Shown here piece by piece: positions 9,272 through 19,626 of a stretch of 64,000 bases of DNA. The notes under the pieces were generated by a model. The model searched no databases and had not been told where the DNA came from. It was given only the letters and a program-made list of their open reading frames with translations. Source of the stretch: Ustilago trichophora (Eukaryota > Basidiomycota > Ustilaginomycetes > Ustilaginales > Ustilaginaceae); assembly GCA_900323505.1 (NCBI GenBank), contig OOIN01000003.1, forward strand, positions 1,426,001 to 1,490,000, written 5' to 3'. Both the position numbers and the translations under genes were made by a program. Position 1 is the first letter of the stretch. Each line of letters starts with the position of its first letter.

Positions 9272-11689
9272 ATGATGCTCTCGCCGCCTTCTTCACCATC
9301 TGTGTTGGCAAGCACTTCGCGGCACAACATCATCCAGCCGCAGCACCCCAGCCAGCATCACCAGCAAAAGTCGCTTCGACTCTTTCTTGGTCACCAATCG
9401 GACGAGGAAGCTGGCTCCGATTGCGACTTTGCCTTTCATCACGACGAAGGGGAAGATAGTGACAGTGATGAGAGCTCGTTTGACCAGGCCAGCGGATCGA
9501 GGCTTCAGCCAGGTCGACTACCTAGGGCCGTACAACAAAGTCCGACAAGGAGAGCCGTCTCAATAAGGGCATACGATGACAACGACGGAGGCATCCACGA
9601 AAGCCTGTCGCCAACCAAGAGGCAAGTCAAGAGGCTCAAGACGGGCACGGGCTCCAAGAATACTTCAATCTTTGCGCTCACTTCATCAAAGCAACAAGCA
9701 GCAGCCACAGCCGCAATACCGACAACACCAACCAAACGCCAGAAAGGCTTCCTCGTCCGCGGCAATGTGACACCTTCACGGGCATTTAGCATCTTCAGAG
9801 CTGCCAAGCAGCGTAGTCAGCAACGTCAACAGCATGGGCTGATGACCCCACCAACTTCATCGCCTTTGCGTCCTATCATCCTGGACAGCTTCGATGATCT
9901 CGATGACCATATAGACACAAGTCCCTCTCAAAACCGTATCAGACCCATCACCAGCATCTCCTCTCCATCCTCCTCTCGCTGTGTCGACCGCCCATATACC
10001 CTCACACACAGCAGTCAGAAGCGATCCGCGACCATCTCAACGCCATCACGACTTTCAAGCAGCGCATTCAAACCATCAGCATTCGCAGGAGGTGTCAACA
10101 GCCATCCCTCCCTTCCGCAAGCTCTCCACAGCTTGCGCACCAGACAGCCGTTGATGAGCAGCAACGGCCTTCTCACCACCATGCGACACTTTTCAGCCGC
10201 TCGTACGTCGACCATCGACACAACCTCTTTCCTAGAAACTTTCGTGTCACCCTCGTCTTGCGTCTTTCAGATCTCACGCAGCTCCGACGACGAGATCCTA
10301 TCGCACCCTATCAGCGCCGCATACAGCTACTCTTCCCGCTCGGTCAATCCTTCCGCCCAGTGGCTGGCAGTGGGTGACGACGAAGGTCGGATCACACTGC
10401 TCAACACATTGCCCTGGCAAGACGAGTCGGCAGAACAATTTGCATCTAATCCACAATGGCAAGCCTCTTCCTCGTCTGCCATCTTTGAGGTGGTGTGGAG
10501 GTTCGACGATCGGGCTATCCTTTCGGGCGCAAGCGACTTTTCGATCAGGAGCTGGGATACAGAGTACCAGAAGTGCACGGCCGAGTTTGAAGGGCACACG
10601 GGTAGCCCAAGAACGATCGTGTACGATCCTACGACGAATGGAGATGGAGGATGTGGGATGGTGTTTGCCAGTGCCGGGAGGGATGGGACGATCAGGATCT
10701 GGGACGCAAGGGCGAGCTCACGTGGTCATGTCATCAGCGGTGAAGGAGATGAGAAGTGGGTGGGTGTCAAGCCTGTGCTAACCATCGATGCTGCCCATAG
10801 CACGGTGGCCCCAGCGGGAGCAGCTGGTGGGCTGAAAGGTCGAAAGCAGCAGCGCAACGGTGCCGTCGGTGGTGGAAGAGGGAGGAAGAAGCTTCAGCAA
10901 CAACCCTTACCCGCCGGAATCACCGCCCTTTCCTACTTGCCTGACGGCCAAGGTCACAAGCTACTCAGCGGCGGCTCGGCTAACGGCATCATCAAATGCT
11001 GGGACCTTCGTCACGTTCGCCAGTCCCAGCCCACCGCAACCGTATCCCAGGTCGACACGCAGGAAATCTCCCGGACTCCCGTGTCGTCAACATGGCAGAC
11101 GCCAGACCTGTCTCTGCTCTCACCAGCATCGACGACCGGATTGGGCAGCTTCAGAAGAGCCCACGGCATCTCGCAGATCATCTCATCCTCCACTTCGCTC
11201 TACGCTTCCTGCACTGGTGGTAAGATCTATTCCCTGCCCCTGTCGACGTTCCTCGACTCGCATCTCACCCAGACAGACGTGCAGACGCTATATGACCCGG
11301 TCCAGTGTCAAAACACCCTCTTTTCGCGTATGGCGCTCTTCGACGATCGATTTCTCGCTGTCGGATGCAATACCGGTAACGTCGCGCTGTGGGACGTCAC
11401 TACACCTCGATCGCAGTCGAGAATGGGAGATAATGTGTCGGAGAGGGACACGGAAGAGGAGAGAAGAGCGGCGAGAGAGATGGAAGCAGGATTCGCGCAT
11501 AGGTCGCAGCAACAAGGGATGGCAGTATTGACGGAAGGACACGCCAAGAATACAGAGGTCAATGCAGTAGCGTGGGCCAACGGTCCGAACGGGCCTACTT
11601 TGAGCTCGGTTGGGGATGATACCAAGATTCGTACTTGGTTCGCTGATCGAGGGATGAGAGGTGGCATTACGCAGGCTGCTTGCGAGTGA
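9272..11689 (+). CDS. CDT2: Cdt2/DTL-like WD40 substrate receptor
   Basis: I place the start at ATG 9272 (MMLSPPSSPS), giving 805 residues. The frame is open further upstream to 9122, but those 50 codons look like leader. Residues 1 to about 340 are low-complexity, rich in Ser, Pro, Gln and basic residues with several TPP/SPS sites. WD40 blades follow from about 345 to 796. Examples are LAVGDDEGRITLLNTLPW, FASAGRDGTIRIWDAR, the long basic insert ending in GITALSYLPDGQ, LLSGGSANGIIKCWDLRHVR, AVGCNTGNVALWDV and LSSVGDDTKIRTW. The insert before GIIKCWDLR and the repeat order resemble Cdt2/DTL. That protein is the CRL4 receptor that targets Cdt1 and other PCNA-bound proteins in S phase. Nuclear location is expected. 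The ortholog call is by pattern only. Confidence 0.78.
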   Translation: MMLSPPSSPSVLASTSRHNIIQPQHPSQHHQQKSLRLFLGHQSDEEAGSDCDFAFHHDEGEDSDSDESSFDQASGSRLQPGRLPRAVQQSPTRRAVSIRAYDDNDGGIHESLSPTKRQVKRLKTGTGSKNTSIFALTSSKQQAAATAAIPTTPTKRQKGFLVRGNVTPSRAFSIFRAAKQRSQQRQQHGLMTPPTSSPLRPIILDSFDDLDDHIDTSPSQNRIRPITSISSPSSSRCVDRPYTLTHSSQKRSATISTPSRLSSSAFKPSAFAGGVNSHPSLPQALHSLRTRQPLMSSNGLLTTMRHFSAARTSTIDTTSFLETFVSPSSCVFQISRSSDDEILSHPISAAYSYSSRSVNPSAQWLAVGDDEGRITLLNTLPWQDESAEQFASNPQWQASSSSAIFEVVWRFDDRAILSGASDFSIRSWDTEYQKCTAEFEGHTGSPRTIVYDPTTNGDGGCGMVFASAGRDGTIRIWDARASSRGHVISGEGDEKWVGVKPVLTIDAAHSTVAPAGAAGGLKGRKQQRNGAVGGGRGRKKLQQQPLPAGITALSYLPDGQGHKLLSGGSANGIIKCWDLRHVRQSQPTATVSQVDTQEISRTPVSSTWQTPDLSLLSPASTTGLGSFRRAHGISQIISSSTSLYASCTGGKIYSLPLSTFLDSHLTQTDVQTLYDPVQCQNTLFSRMALFDDRFLAVGCNTGNVALWDVTTPRSQSRMGDNVSERDTEEERRAAREMEAGFAHRSQQQGMAVLTEGHAKNTEVNAVAWANGPNGPTLSSVGDDTKIRTWFADRGMRGGITQAACE

Positions 11690-11896
11690 AACAGTCGCTA
11701 AAGAGCACCGTACCCGTAGTCCCAAGATCAGAAAGATTTGGTCGAGCCTCGAAATCACATCAGCATACGCTGGCAAGCCATCATTGTCATTCAGAACATT
11801 ATTCAGCATACTTACCAGCATACACATACCAATTTTCAAAAGTCACAAACCATGCGATGCTCTTGTCTGAATTCTCTGCGTATTGCGGTTTTGAGA

Positions 11897-13342
11897 TCAT
11901 GCTTGCGAGTCCCAAACGTGCATCGTTGCATCGTAAAACGAGCAGCTATAAACCCTTCTACCCTGTCCATCTTGCTCCTCTTGCGTCCCTCTATCCCAAT
12001 CGCAGCCATATGCCAAGCTCTCATGCTCATCGAACCTCGTCACCACATCAAATTCCCTCCCTCTCAACTCCGCCATCCCCACCTCTTCTGCCGCCAACTC
12101 ACCCAGCTGTAAGACTTTGAACCCGTCATGCATGCATCCGACCAACAGCCTCTCCGAATCCTCAGGATGCCACTTGACCCTCCACACACCACCTCCCACA
12201 TTCGTCTCGCTCAATGGTCTTGCTGGCATTCTAGCGTCAAAGAGGCGCAGGTACGAGTCATAGCTTCCCACAGCCCAAATGTGTTGTCGCAGATGGTGGG
12301 ATTGGAGAGATGTCACGCCGCCGTTGAATGGTTTTGTGCAAGCAAAGGTCGGTGCTGGGATGGTGTTGGATGTTGGTGGCGCGCGAAGATCCCAGCCTTT
12401 GAGAGTGAGGTCGTCACCACCGGACCAAACGGTGGTCGGGGTGTAGCAGTCAAAGGCGGCGATCCAGGCTTCAAAATCGTGTGCTGCCCAAGTTGTGAGA
12501 CCGCGCGGTTTGGTGGAGTAGTTGGAGTTGAGGGCAAGATAGGCCGACTCAAGGCTGGCATTGCGTTCGTCTTCGGATGTTCGGTCCCAGTCGTCGTCCT
12601 CTTCGTCCTCGACGGTTCCATTTTCGGGTTCGGATTTGTGGATAGAGGTTTGGTTGAGGGATGTTGTGACGTCGTCAACAGAAGGAGGACTGGTGCTGGA
12701 GAGCGCCGCTTCGAGGCTGGGCAGATAGGCCAACGATCCATCGCTCTGGGAGACGATCAGTGACGTATCATTTGCCAGTCTGCTGTCGTCATAGCCGCCA
12801 ATATGACCTCCTCGACGATCAGAAAAGTCGAGACTGAGGCAGAGCGCATTACGATCGTTGAAATGCAGCTCGCCCATCGATTGCAGTCTTGAGCTTGAGC
12901 TCTGCTGCTCCAGCCGATGCAGCGTGATTTGCCCCTTTGCATTGGCTACACCAAGTATCCTTCTCACCTCGCCTGAGGTTGCCCTTGTGAGCGACCACTT
13001 CATGTCCAGGATTGCAGGCGTTTCGATGGTGTCTACCTTCTCACATCGCACTTTTTCTTTCGCCTCTGGGGCAGGGGAAGCATAGTAGAGGCTGCATGTG
13101 CCACGCCGTGTATAGGCAGGGCTGGAGGAGGTGTTCTCCTTGACATCTTCGTCGTCACCTTCGTCTTCGTCTTCCTGCGGCTTGGCGGAGGAGGAGGAAG
13201 AGGAGGATTGGGCTTGCTCTTGCTCGTGCTTGTCAACCTGGTACGTGGCCAGGGCAAAGAGACCGTGACAGCTGGGCACCGATTCGACAGAGTCGGCGCA
13301 GAGACCGGTTGAGGTCGCATAAAGTGATGCTGCTGTCGCCAT
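11897..13342 (-). CDS. DPH7: Diphthine methylesterase-like WD40 protein (DPH7/Rrt2)
   Basis: The preferred start is ATG 13342 (MATAASLYATSTGLCADSVE), giving 481 residues; the 23 codons upstream look like leader. TGLCADSVE close to the start is typical of Dph7/Rrt2. An acidic, Ser-rich insert follows at about residues 45-75. Later blades carry VWSGGDDLTLKGWDLR, AVGSYDSYLRLFDAR, the family-defining GGVWRVKWHP, LLVGCMHDGFKVL, LAYGCDWD and CSFYDATMHVWD. Dph7 removes the methyl ester from methylated diphthine on eEF2 so that amidation to diphthamide can proceed in the cytosol. The gene lies tail-to-tail with the Cdt2-like gene, about 200 bp apart. Intact. Confidence 0.9.
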   Translation of the reverse strand: MATAASLYATSTGLCADSVESVPSCHGLFALATYQVDKHEQEQAQSSSSSSSAKPQEDEDEGDDEDVKENTSSSPAYTRRGTCSLYYASPAPEAKEKVRCEKVDTIETPAILDMKWSLTRATSGEVRRILGVANAKGQITLHRLEQQSSSSRLQSMGELHFNDRNALCLSLDFSDRRGGHIGGYDDSRLANDTSLIVSQSDGSLAYLPSLEAALSSTSPPSVDDVTTSLNQTSIHKSEPENGTVEDEEDDDWDRTSEDERNASLESAYLALNSNYSTKPRGLTTWAAHDFEAWIAAFDCYTPTTVWSGGDDLTLKGWDLRAPPTSNTIPAPTFACTKPFNGGVTSLQSHHLRQHIWAVGSYDSYLRLFDARMPARPLSETNVGGGVWRVKWHPEDSERLLVGCMHDGFKVLQLGELAAEEVGMAELRGREFDVVTRFDEHESLAYGCDWDRGTQEEQDGQGRRVYSCSFYDATMHVWDSQA

Positions 13343-13706
13343 GGCGATTGTGGTGGTCGACAGCGTCAAAGCTGAAGGGATGGTGATGTTGTGGACGAAG
13401 ATGTGGAGCACGACGTTTCAGAAGAAGAAAAAGTTGGAGAAGGCCGTGAATTTCGCCGAGGCCGAGATTTTTGAGGCTACTGTACACTAAAAAAAGAAAA
13501 ACAAAAACAAAAAGAGCCGATGAAAATCAGGCTAGAAAATGCCGTCAACTTCATCATCTTCAGTCACAACCATATCAGTTTGGTTCACAAACAACCTCCC
13601 CCAAAGCCACCTTCAAGCAGACTAGTACGCTGACATGTATAGAGAGATACATTCCTTGCGAGCAGGTGTGACAAATAAAGCGAAAATGGGAGCAGAAGCT
13701 TGCGGT

Positions 13707-15563
13707 CTAGCTCATGACAAGACCAATCTCTTTACTAATACCACTGCGAATCCAGCCCTCGACAAATGCCTGTCCGGTGAACAGCAACACTGACAGAGTC
13801 CAAGCGATCGAGACGGGCCTGTCGTACCACATGCTGTAGTACTTTCCATCTGGACTCGACTTCTTTCTGTTCTTCTCTACGTACCTCGCCACAGCGCCCT
13901 CGATGACCACCGCGACGCCGTTAAGGAAGAAAAAGCTAAACTCTCCCGCGCCCGAGACAGGTGGGACGAATTGCAGCGGACTCAACTTGAAGATGCCTGT
14001 ACTTGATAGCATCGACGAGTTCTTCAACTCATGACCCATGCCCTTTGCATGTGCGCGGTCGAGCCAGATGTTGGTGACTGGCACAGCAACTCTTCCGCCC
14101 AAAGCTGCACGCTCGGAGACGGCATGGATGATGCCGGATGCAGTGAAGGCGCCGAGGACCTTGGCCCAGTCCGCTCGTCCTCGTTCGAGTGCACGCATAG
14201 GATCCGGGTGGTATGAAGGCCAAATCTCTCTCCTTGCCTGCTTGCGTTTGGGATCGTTCAGCTTTCCCTCCAGCAAATCCTGCACAAGGTACGCGGCGTA
14301 TGTGAACGGCAGAATGCCATATACACCGAAAGGCCGGCCGAAAAGACGGTGCCAGGCGTAGCTCCAGAAGCGCCGCACGGTCGTCGCCTGTGTAAAACCA
14401 GCGGGGTTGAGGAGCGGGAAAAAGTCGATGTTACGCAGAGACAGCTGCTGGTGCTGCAATGTGCGCGCTTGGTAGGCTGCGGAGGATTCGTCTTCGGTCT
14501 CGCCTTCGGTTTCTGTCTCTGATTCTTCGCCCCCTGTTTTGCTGTTTCGCAGCTGTTTAAGTCTGTCTCCCCTCCAGTTTTGGCCTTGTTTGATGCGTCC
14601 TGGCTGTGAGCTCGAGGAGGGTCCGGCGGCGTCATGCAAGATTGGCAGGGCGACAGCGCTCGTCAATGTATATCCAAAATCAAAGAGCGTATATAGCGAG
14701 ATACCGGTGGCTGCCACGAACAGCACCCTCCTGACAGGGTCGAGATCCAAAATCGAAGGATTCACCGAAGACATGTTTTTCGGGTGCAAATGGTGAATGG
14801 TCCAGGTACATCCCACCAGGATGGGAAAGAGCTTGAAGAACGCCCTTCGAAGCTGAGCTGAGCTGGGAGGCTGCCAAGGATGCGAATCATGGCGCACGTC
14901 AGCAGAAGCGAAATCCCACCCGATGCCGCGCATACTGATCATCAGGTCTAGCGCCCACCAGGCCCTCTCGAAAGAGACGAGCTTCTTGGGGAGAGGTTCT
15001 GTCTTCCACTCTTCATTTCTGGCGGAGGTGTAAGGGTGAACGATGTTGGCTCGCTTGCCTTCGGGCTGCTTAGATGCGGCGGACGCGATGAAGATGCGTC
15101 GTGGAATGCGTGGATAGGAGAGGAAGAAGACATCAAGTACTCGAGACGCTCCGTAGAATCCGACGAGGCCGAGCTGATAGGTGAGTACAGCGCTACCAGG
15201 GTAGAAGTACTTGAAGGGAAGCGATGCAAAAGTGTACACCGATACCACGGCGAGGACAGTCCGTACTACAGAGGCGACTCGTCGGATCGAGCGCGGGAAG
15301 CTCTTCGAAGAGAGTGGCGGTAGTAGGAAGAGTGCAACGTAGTAGGTCAGTGGTGGAACTACGGCTGCCCAGATGGGCAATGGTCGAGCGGTGGGACTTG
15401 GAACGAAGAGGTGATGTGTGGCATGGGTTGTGTAGGAGGACATCTTTCCTGTTGTGGATGTGACTAGACGTCGAAGTGCGTCTGGGACAAAGGTATTAGC
15501 CATGTCTGCGAAGAACAGGCACTCGAGGATGGCCTTGGATTTATAAGGTCTGCGATGGGTCAA
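13707..15563 (-). CDS. Wax-synthase-like membrane acyltransferase
   Basis: This is a polytopic membrane protein of up to 618 residues. Alternative ATGs at 15503 (residue 21) and 15443 (residue 41) are plausible, because the first 20 residues are not family-like. Hydrophobic helices begin at about residue 62 (LPIWAAVVPPLTYYVALFLL) and recur to the C-terminus. The motif MRGIGWDF is at 211-218 and RRFWSYAWHRLFGRPF lies near 395-412. A putative catalytic histidine lies in TASGIIHAVSE near 470-480. These match fungal proteins with the wax synthase domain of the MBOAT-like group, which transfer acyl groups to alcohols. Residues about 330-370 are a Glu/Ser/Thr-rich loop. The substrate cannot be told from sequence. 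Confidence 0.8.
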   Translation of the reverse strand: MTHRRPYKSKAILECLFFADMANTFVPDALRRLVTSTTGKMSSYTTHATHHLFVPSPTARPLPIWAAVVPPLTYYVALFLLPPLSSKSFPRSIRRVASVVRTVLAVVSVYTFASLPFKYFYPGSAVLTYQLGLVGFYGASRVLDVFFLSYPRIPRRIFIASAASKQPEGKRANIVHPYTSARNEEWKTEPLPKKLVSFERAWWALDLMISMRGIGWDFASADVRHDSHPWQPPSSAQLRRAFFKLFPILVGCTWTIHHLHPKNMSSVNPSILDLDPVRRVLFVAATGISLYTLFDFGYTLTSAVALPILHDAAGPSSSSQPGRIKQGQNWRGDRLKQLRNSKTGGEESETETEGETEDESSAAYQARTLQHQQLSLRNIDFFPLLNPAGFTQATTVRRFWSYAWHRLFGRPFGVYGILPFTYAAYLVQDLLEGKLNDPKRKQARREIWPSYHPDPMRALERGRADWAKVLGAFTASGIIHAVSERAALGGRVAVPVTNIWLDRAHAKGMGHELKNSSMLSSTGIFKLSPLQFVPPVSGAGEFSFFFLNGVAVVIEGAVARYVEKNRKKSSPDGKYYSMWYDRPVSIAWTLSVLLFTGQAFVEGWIRSGISKEIGLVMS

Positions 15564-16342
15564 GCTAGAGATGGTCTAGAAGATTGGCCGGCCGAGCTGG
15601 CAAGTAAAAGTGACAAGCGGAGTTGGGACAATCCAGACCTTTGCTAACCAAAGCAGGTTGTGGTAGGGATCTCGGATATCTCATACAAAATGAAGGGAAG
15701 GTCTGAGCGACCTAGTTTGCGCTGACAGATCATCTTGCCCAAGGTATGCTTCACACTTGAGATTGCAAAGTAGTCTTCGATGCTTCATCATCCAGAACAA
15801 CCTTGTGGAGGTTGCAAACCTCCAAACGGGTCCTAGTGGCGGCCTCGACTCAACGCTCGGACCGTGTTGGGCGAGCGAGCGGACAGACTCAGTGGCTTTG
15901 CATCTCGCCTAAAGAAGGTAGGACAAGAAAAGCCACCGAGAGGGACGGGCCAAGATGTGATGTCCATCAGATCTGGGGCGGGATCTGGCATGAGGAGCAG
16001 CAGGCACATTGCCGTAGACTTCTCACCACATACTTCATGAGCAAGTTGTTCAGGATCGGATCGCCTAAGCGGGTGACGTCCTTTGTCTGTGAGGGTTCAG
16101 CAAATGCCGTGTTTGACAAGCCGGTCCATCGCCGATTGCTACTAAAGGCCGATGGAAAATCGGGAAGGGGTCCAAAAAATTTGCCCGGCAGAATGTGGAA
16201 ATTTTATGAATTTTTGGTCCGACCGTCGTGCTTGAGAAGAAACAGAGTTCAGCAGAAAAAAGTGGGGTTGAACATGCTTCCTGACACCACACTCTCCGCA
16301 CCATCTACTTGATCAAGCAGAGGTGCTCATACATTCGACACG
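15564..16342. other. Intergenic, divergent promoter region
   Basis: This region lies between the acyltransferase (minus) and DBP3 (plus). Open frames in it lack domain signal. It probably holds the promoters of both flanking genes; nothing else is evident. Confidence 0.45.
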
Positions 16343-18094
16343 ATGACGACAAGCACAACAGAGAAGGCGCTCGAGGACCGCGCCAAGTCGCTGCACAAGA
16401 AGGAGAAGAAGGCCGCCGCCAAGGCCGCTGCTGCTGCTGCTGCTGCTTCCGCCCCAACCAGCGTTGAAGGCTCTCCTTCTCCTGCCTCGCCCGCCAAGAA
16501 GGAGAAGAAGGACAAAAAGGACAAGAAGCGCTCTGTTGAGGACGACGCCGCCGTAGAGGATGACGAGAAGGCGGCCAAGAAGCGCAGGAAGGAGGAGAAG
16601 AAGGCCAAGAAGGCTGCTGCAAAGGCTAGCGCCGCCACCTCGGTCGAGTCGACCCCTGCTGCCACTCCTGCTCCTGTTGCATCCACCTCTGCAGCTGCAT
16701 CCTTCACGCCTACCGACCCAGCTGCTGCCCGCGCTTTCTTGGAGACGAACAACATCACCATCGAAGCCCCTGAAGAGTCCAACGAGCGCCCACCGCTGCC
16801 CATGGTCCACTTCCGCGAGCTCGATGGCAAGATCGACGCCGCCGTCAAGAAGACCCTCGACGCACAAGGATTCACCACACCTACACCCATTCAGGCATGC
16901 TGCTGGCCCGTTCTTCTGCAGAACAAGGACGTGGTCGGTATTGCTGAGACCGGTTCCGGCAAAACTTTTGCATTTGGTCTTCCCGCCCTGCAGCACTTGG
17001 TGACCAAGCACAAGGTGCTCAACGGCGACAAGAAGAAAGGCAAGGGTGCACAGGTCAACGTCCTCGTCGTTGCCCCCACGCGAGAGTTAGCAATCCAGAC
17101 GGAGGAGAACCTGGTCAAGCTTGGTAAGAGCATGGGTATCGGTATGATCTGCCTCTACGGTGGTGTGTCGAAGCAGGAGCAGGTCCGATTGCTCAACCAG
17201 ACTCCCACGGTTCGCATCGTTGTCGGTACTCCCGGTCGTGTCTTGGATATGGCAAGAGATGGATCTCTCGACCTGTCCAATGTGACATACTTGGTCCTCG
17301 ACGAGGCCGACAGGATGCTCGACAAGGGTTTCGAACCCGATATTCGTGCCATCATTGGCATGTGCAAGTCGCGCGAGGAGGGCCGTCACACTTCCATGTT
17401 CTCGGCCACCTGGCCTCCTGCCGTCCGCGGTCTTGCCGAATCGTTCATGAACGGTCCCGTTCGTGTCACTGTTGGCTCCGACGAGCTTTCTGCAAACCGT
17501 CGTGTCGAGCAGACCGTCGAAGTTCTCGCCGACGGCTACGCAAAGGAACGCCGACTCAACGACTTCCTCCGCTCGGTCAACGCCCAGCGCTCCAAGGACA
17601 AGATCCTCATCTTCGCGCTTTACAAGAAGGAGGCTCAGCGCATCGAGCAGACTCTCCGACGAGGCGGTTTCAAGGTCTCCGGTATTCACGGTGATCTTGG
17701 CCAGACTGACCGTATCGCATCGCTCGAACGTTTCAAGTCCGCCGAGACCCCTCTCCTCGTTGCTACCGATGTCGCTGCCCGAGGTCTCGACATTCCCAAC
17801 GTCGAGCACGTGGTCAACTACACCTTCCCTCTTACCATTGAGGACTACGTCCACCGTATCGGCCGTACAGGTCGTGGTGGTAAGACCGGTAAGAGTCTGA
17901 CATTCTTCACCGAGATGGACAAGGCACACGCCGGTGAGCTGATCAGGGTGCTCAAGGATGCCGACCAAAAGGTGCCCGAGGATCTCACCAAGTTCCCCAC
18001 AACAATCAAGAAGAAGACCCACTCGAGTTACGGTGACCATTTCAAGGAGCTCGTACCTGGAAAGGCCAAGAAGATCACTTTCGACGACGACTAG
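16343..18094 (+). CDS. DBP3: DEAD-box RNA helicase Dbp3 (ribosome biogenesis)
   Basis: A single exon of 583 residues encodes the whole protein. Residues 1 to about 125 are Lys/Ala/Glu-rich, as in the nucleolar Dbp3 group. The helicase core has a Q-motif region FTTPTPIQACCWP, Walker A AETGSGKT near 202-209, PTRELAIQ near 245, GTPGRVLD near 297, VLDEADRMLDKGFEPDIR with DEAD at about 320-323, and SAT near 353. In the second lobe are IFALYKKEAQRIE, ATDVAARGLDIPNVEHVVNY and HRIGRTGRGG near 503. All motifs are intact. Dbp3 acts in nucleolar pre-rRNA processing for the 60S subunit in yeast. Kozak context CACGATGA; the 5' part of the frame shows strong codon bias, consistent with high expression. Confidence 0.92.
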   Translation: MTTSTTEKALEDRAKSLHKKEKKAAAKAAAAAAAASAPTSVEGSPSPASPAKKEKKDKKDKKRSVEDDAAVEDDEKAAKKRRKEEKKAKKAAAKASAATSVESTPAATPAPVASTSAAASFTPTDPAAARAFLETNNITIEAPEESNERPPLPMVHFRELDGKIDAAVKKTLDAQGFTTPTPIQACCWPVLLQNKDVVGIAETGSGKTFAFGLPALQHLVTKHKVLNGDKKKGKGAQVNVLVVAPTRELAIQTEENLVKLGKSMGIGMICLYGGVSKQEQVRLLNQTPTVRIVVGTPGRVLDMARDGSLDLSNVTYLVLDEADRMLDKGFEPDIRAIIGMCKSREEGRHTSMFSATWPPAVRGLAESFMNGPVRVTVGSDELSANRRVEQTVEVLADGYAKERRLNDFLRSVNAQRSKDKILIFALYKKEAQRIEQTLRRGGFKVSGIHGDLGQTDRIASLERFKSAETPLLVATDVAARGLDIPNVEHVVNYTFPLTIEDYVHRIGRTGRGGKTGKSLTFFTEMDKAHAGELIRVLKDADQKVPEDLTKFPTTIKKKTHSSYGDHFKELVPGKAKKITFDDD

Positions 18095-18717
18095 TGGTGT
18101 AGCTGCATCGCATGCATGTTTACATTGTTACACTGTTACGGCTTCTATCACGCTATCTTATCTGTACAATTCTATTTTGACCGTATTCGTTTTTGGCAGA
18201 GTAGACTGCCTGCTCGCTTGTGCTGTCTGTCCGCCTGAGACGTTCCATGGACGAGATGAATGGGTGAAGTGATGACAGGTCGGCTGGCGATTCAATCAGT
18301 CAGGGTTACGTGCTCGTGACAGCTGAGTGGAGGTTTTGTCTCGAGCTGTATCATGACGCGCTTTAAAAGACGCGGAAGAAGGCAGCTGGCGACAGGACCC
18401 TGAATCATCATCATCCTTTCGAGATTTCCAACGTTGTTCGATTTTGACAGCTCCGCCCGTCCGTTGTGCATGGCGCACAATGCCAGCTTAGGGTAAGGCA
18501 AACGAGCTCCACTCTTCAGTTCTTCGCTTGTGGACATGTTTCTTCCAGCCCCTCTTGGGATTGACAGACGGAAGAGATATCAACCCCCTGCCCGTTTCTT
18601 CCAACTTCCAACCATCTATCGTCCATCTTCTCGTACTTTTGACACTAACGAGTACGGACTCGAACACGATCGCTTTCTCTTAGCCAAAGATCAACCCTCG
18701 ACCCTCGACTGTCCATA
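18095..18717. other. Intergenic, nothing coding seen
   Basis: The stretch holds the DBP3 3' region and the promoter of the following dehydrogenase. No gene is supportable. Confidence 0.45.
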
Positions 18718-19626
18718 ATGGTCCCCAATGTCGCCATCATCCAAGGCACCGGTAGTGGTAAGTCTCTACTTGAAAGCGGCATCCCTGTCTGGGCAAGCCT
18801 CTGATACAGTCTCCTTTCTTTCAACATGAACACAGGTATCGGTGCCCAAATCGCCAAGCAATATCTCTCGCGCACTGGACTCCAAGTAGTCGCTCTATCC
18901 CGTGATGCATCTCGCGCCAAGGAAGCCATCCTCTCCGGCGACAAGAACCTCGACTCGTCCCGCCTGCACACCATCTCGCTCGACATCAAGTCGGAAGAAT
19001 CCTACCATTCTGCTGCCCAAGAGATCTCTTCTCGCTTCGGCAACTCATGCCTCAAGACGCTGTGGAACATCAATGGTATTCTGCACGCTGAAAAGAATCT
19101 TTCGCAGATCTCGCTGGACCACCTCCAAGAAACGTTTGCAGTCAACACCTTTTCACACTTGTTGGGCTTCAAGCACTTTGTCCCCCTCATCCCGCGGGGA
19201 GCTGAGGCAAAGAAGATCCAAGAGGGCAACGCTGAGAATCTTGCCGAAGGTGTATTGCCAGGTGATCTCAGTGTAGTGGCAAGTCTCAGTGCCAGGGTGG
19301 GAAGCATTGGAGACAACAACAAGGGCGGGTGGTACAGCTACCGTGCGAGCAAGGCCGCCTTGAACCAGCTGATCAAGACGCTGAGCAAGGAGCTGGAGCT
19401 TCGGTCGGTGCCGGCCATCTCGGTGGGTCTCCACCCAGGTACGGTGCGAAGCAACCTCAGCAAGGATTTCACCGGCGGAGAGGGAAGCGATAAGCCGCTG
19501 GATAAGAGCAAGGGCCAATTTGAGGCGAGTGAGGCGGCTAAAAATCTCGTCGATGTGGTGGGAGGATTGAAGAAGAGTGATAATGGCACCTTCAGAGATT
19601 ACAAGAATGATGTTATTCCTTGGTAA
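18718..19626 (+). CDS. Short-chain dehydrogenase/reductase (2 exons)
   Basis: Exon 1 is 18718-18757 (MVPNVAIIQGTGS) and exon 2 is 18836-19626. The 78-nt intron has GTAAGT at its 5' end and CACAG at its 3' end. The splice falls inside the cofactor motif and restores GTGSGIGAQIA, which confirms it. The 276-residue product has the classical SDR layout. The glycine-rich NAD(P)-binding loop is at 10-16. There is a LWNINGIL segment where NNAG is usual, and a catalytic serine in VVASLSARVGSI. The Y-x3-K pair lies in WYSYRASKAALNQ, and a HPGTVRS stretch follows. It resembles the C-factor (CsgA-like) group of small cytosolic oxidoreductases. Substrate unknown. Confidence 0.88.

Noticed and set aside
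16313..17011. 232-codon minus-strand frame with Gly/Leu-rich translation
   Set aside because: Antisense to the DBP3 5' coding region, produced by codon bias.
17087..18040. 317-codon minus-strand frame
   Set aside because: Antisense shadow of the DBP3 helicase core, which has all motifs on the other strand.
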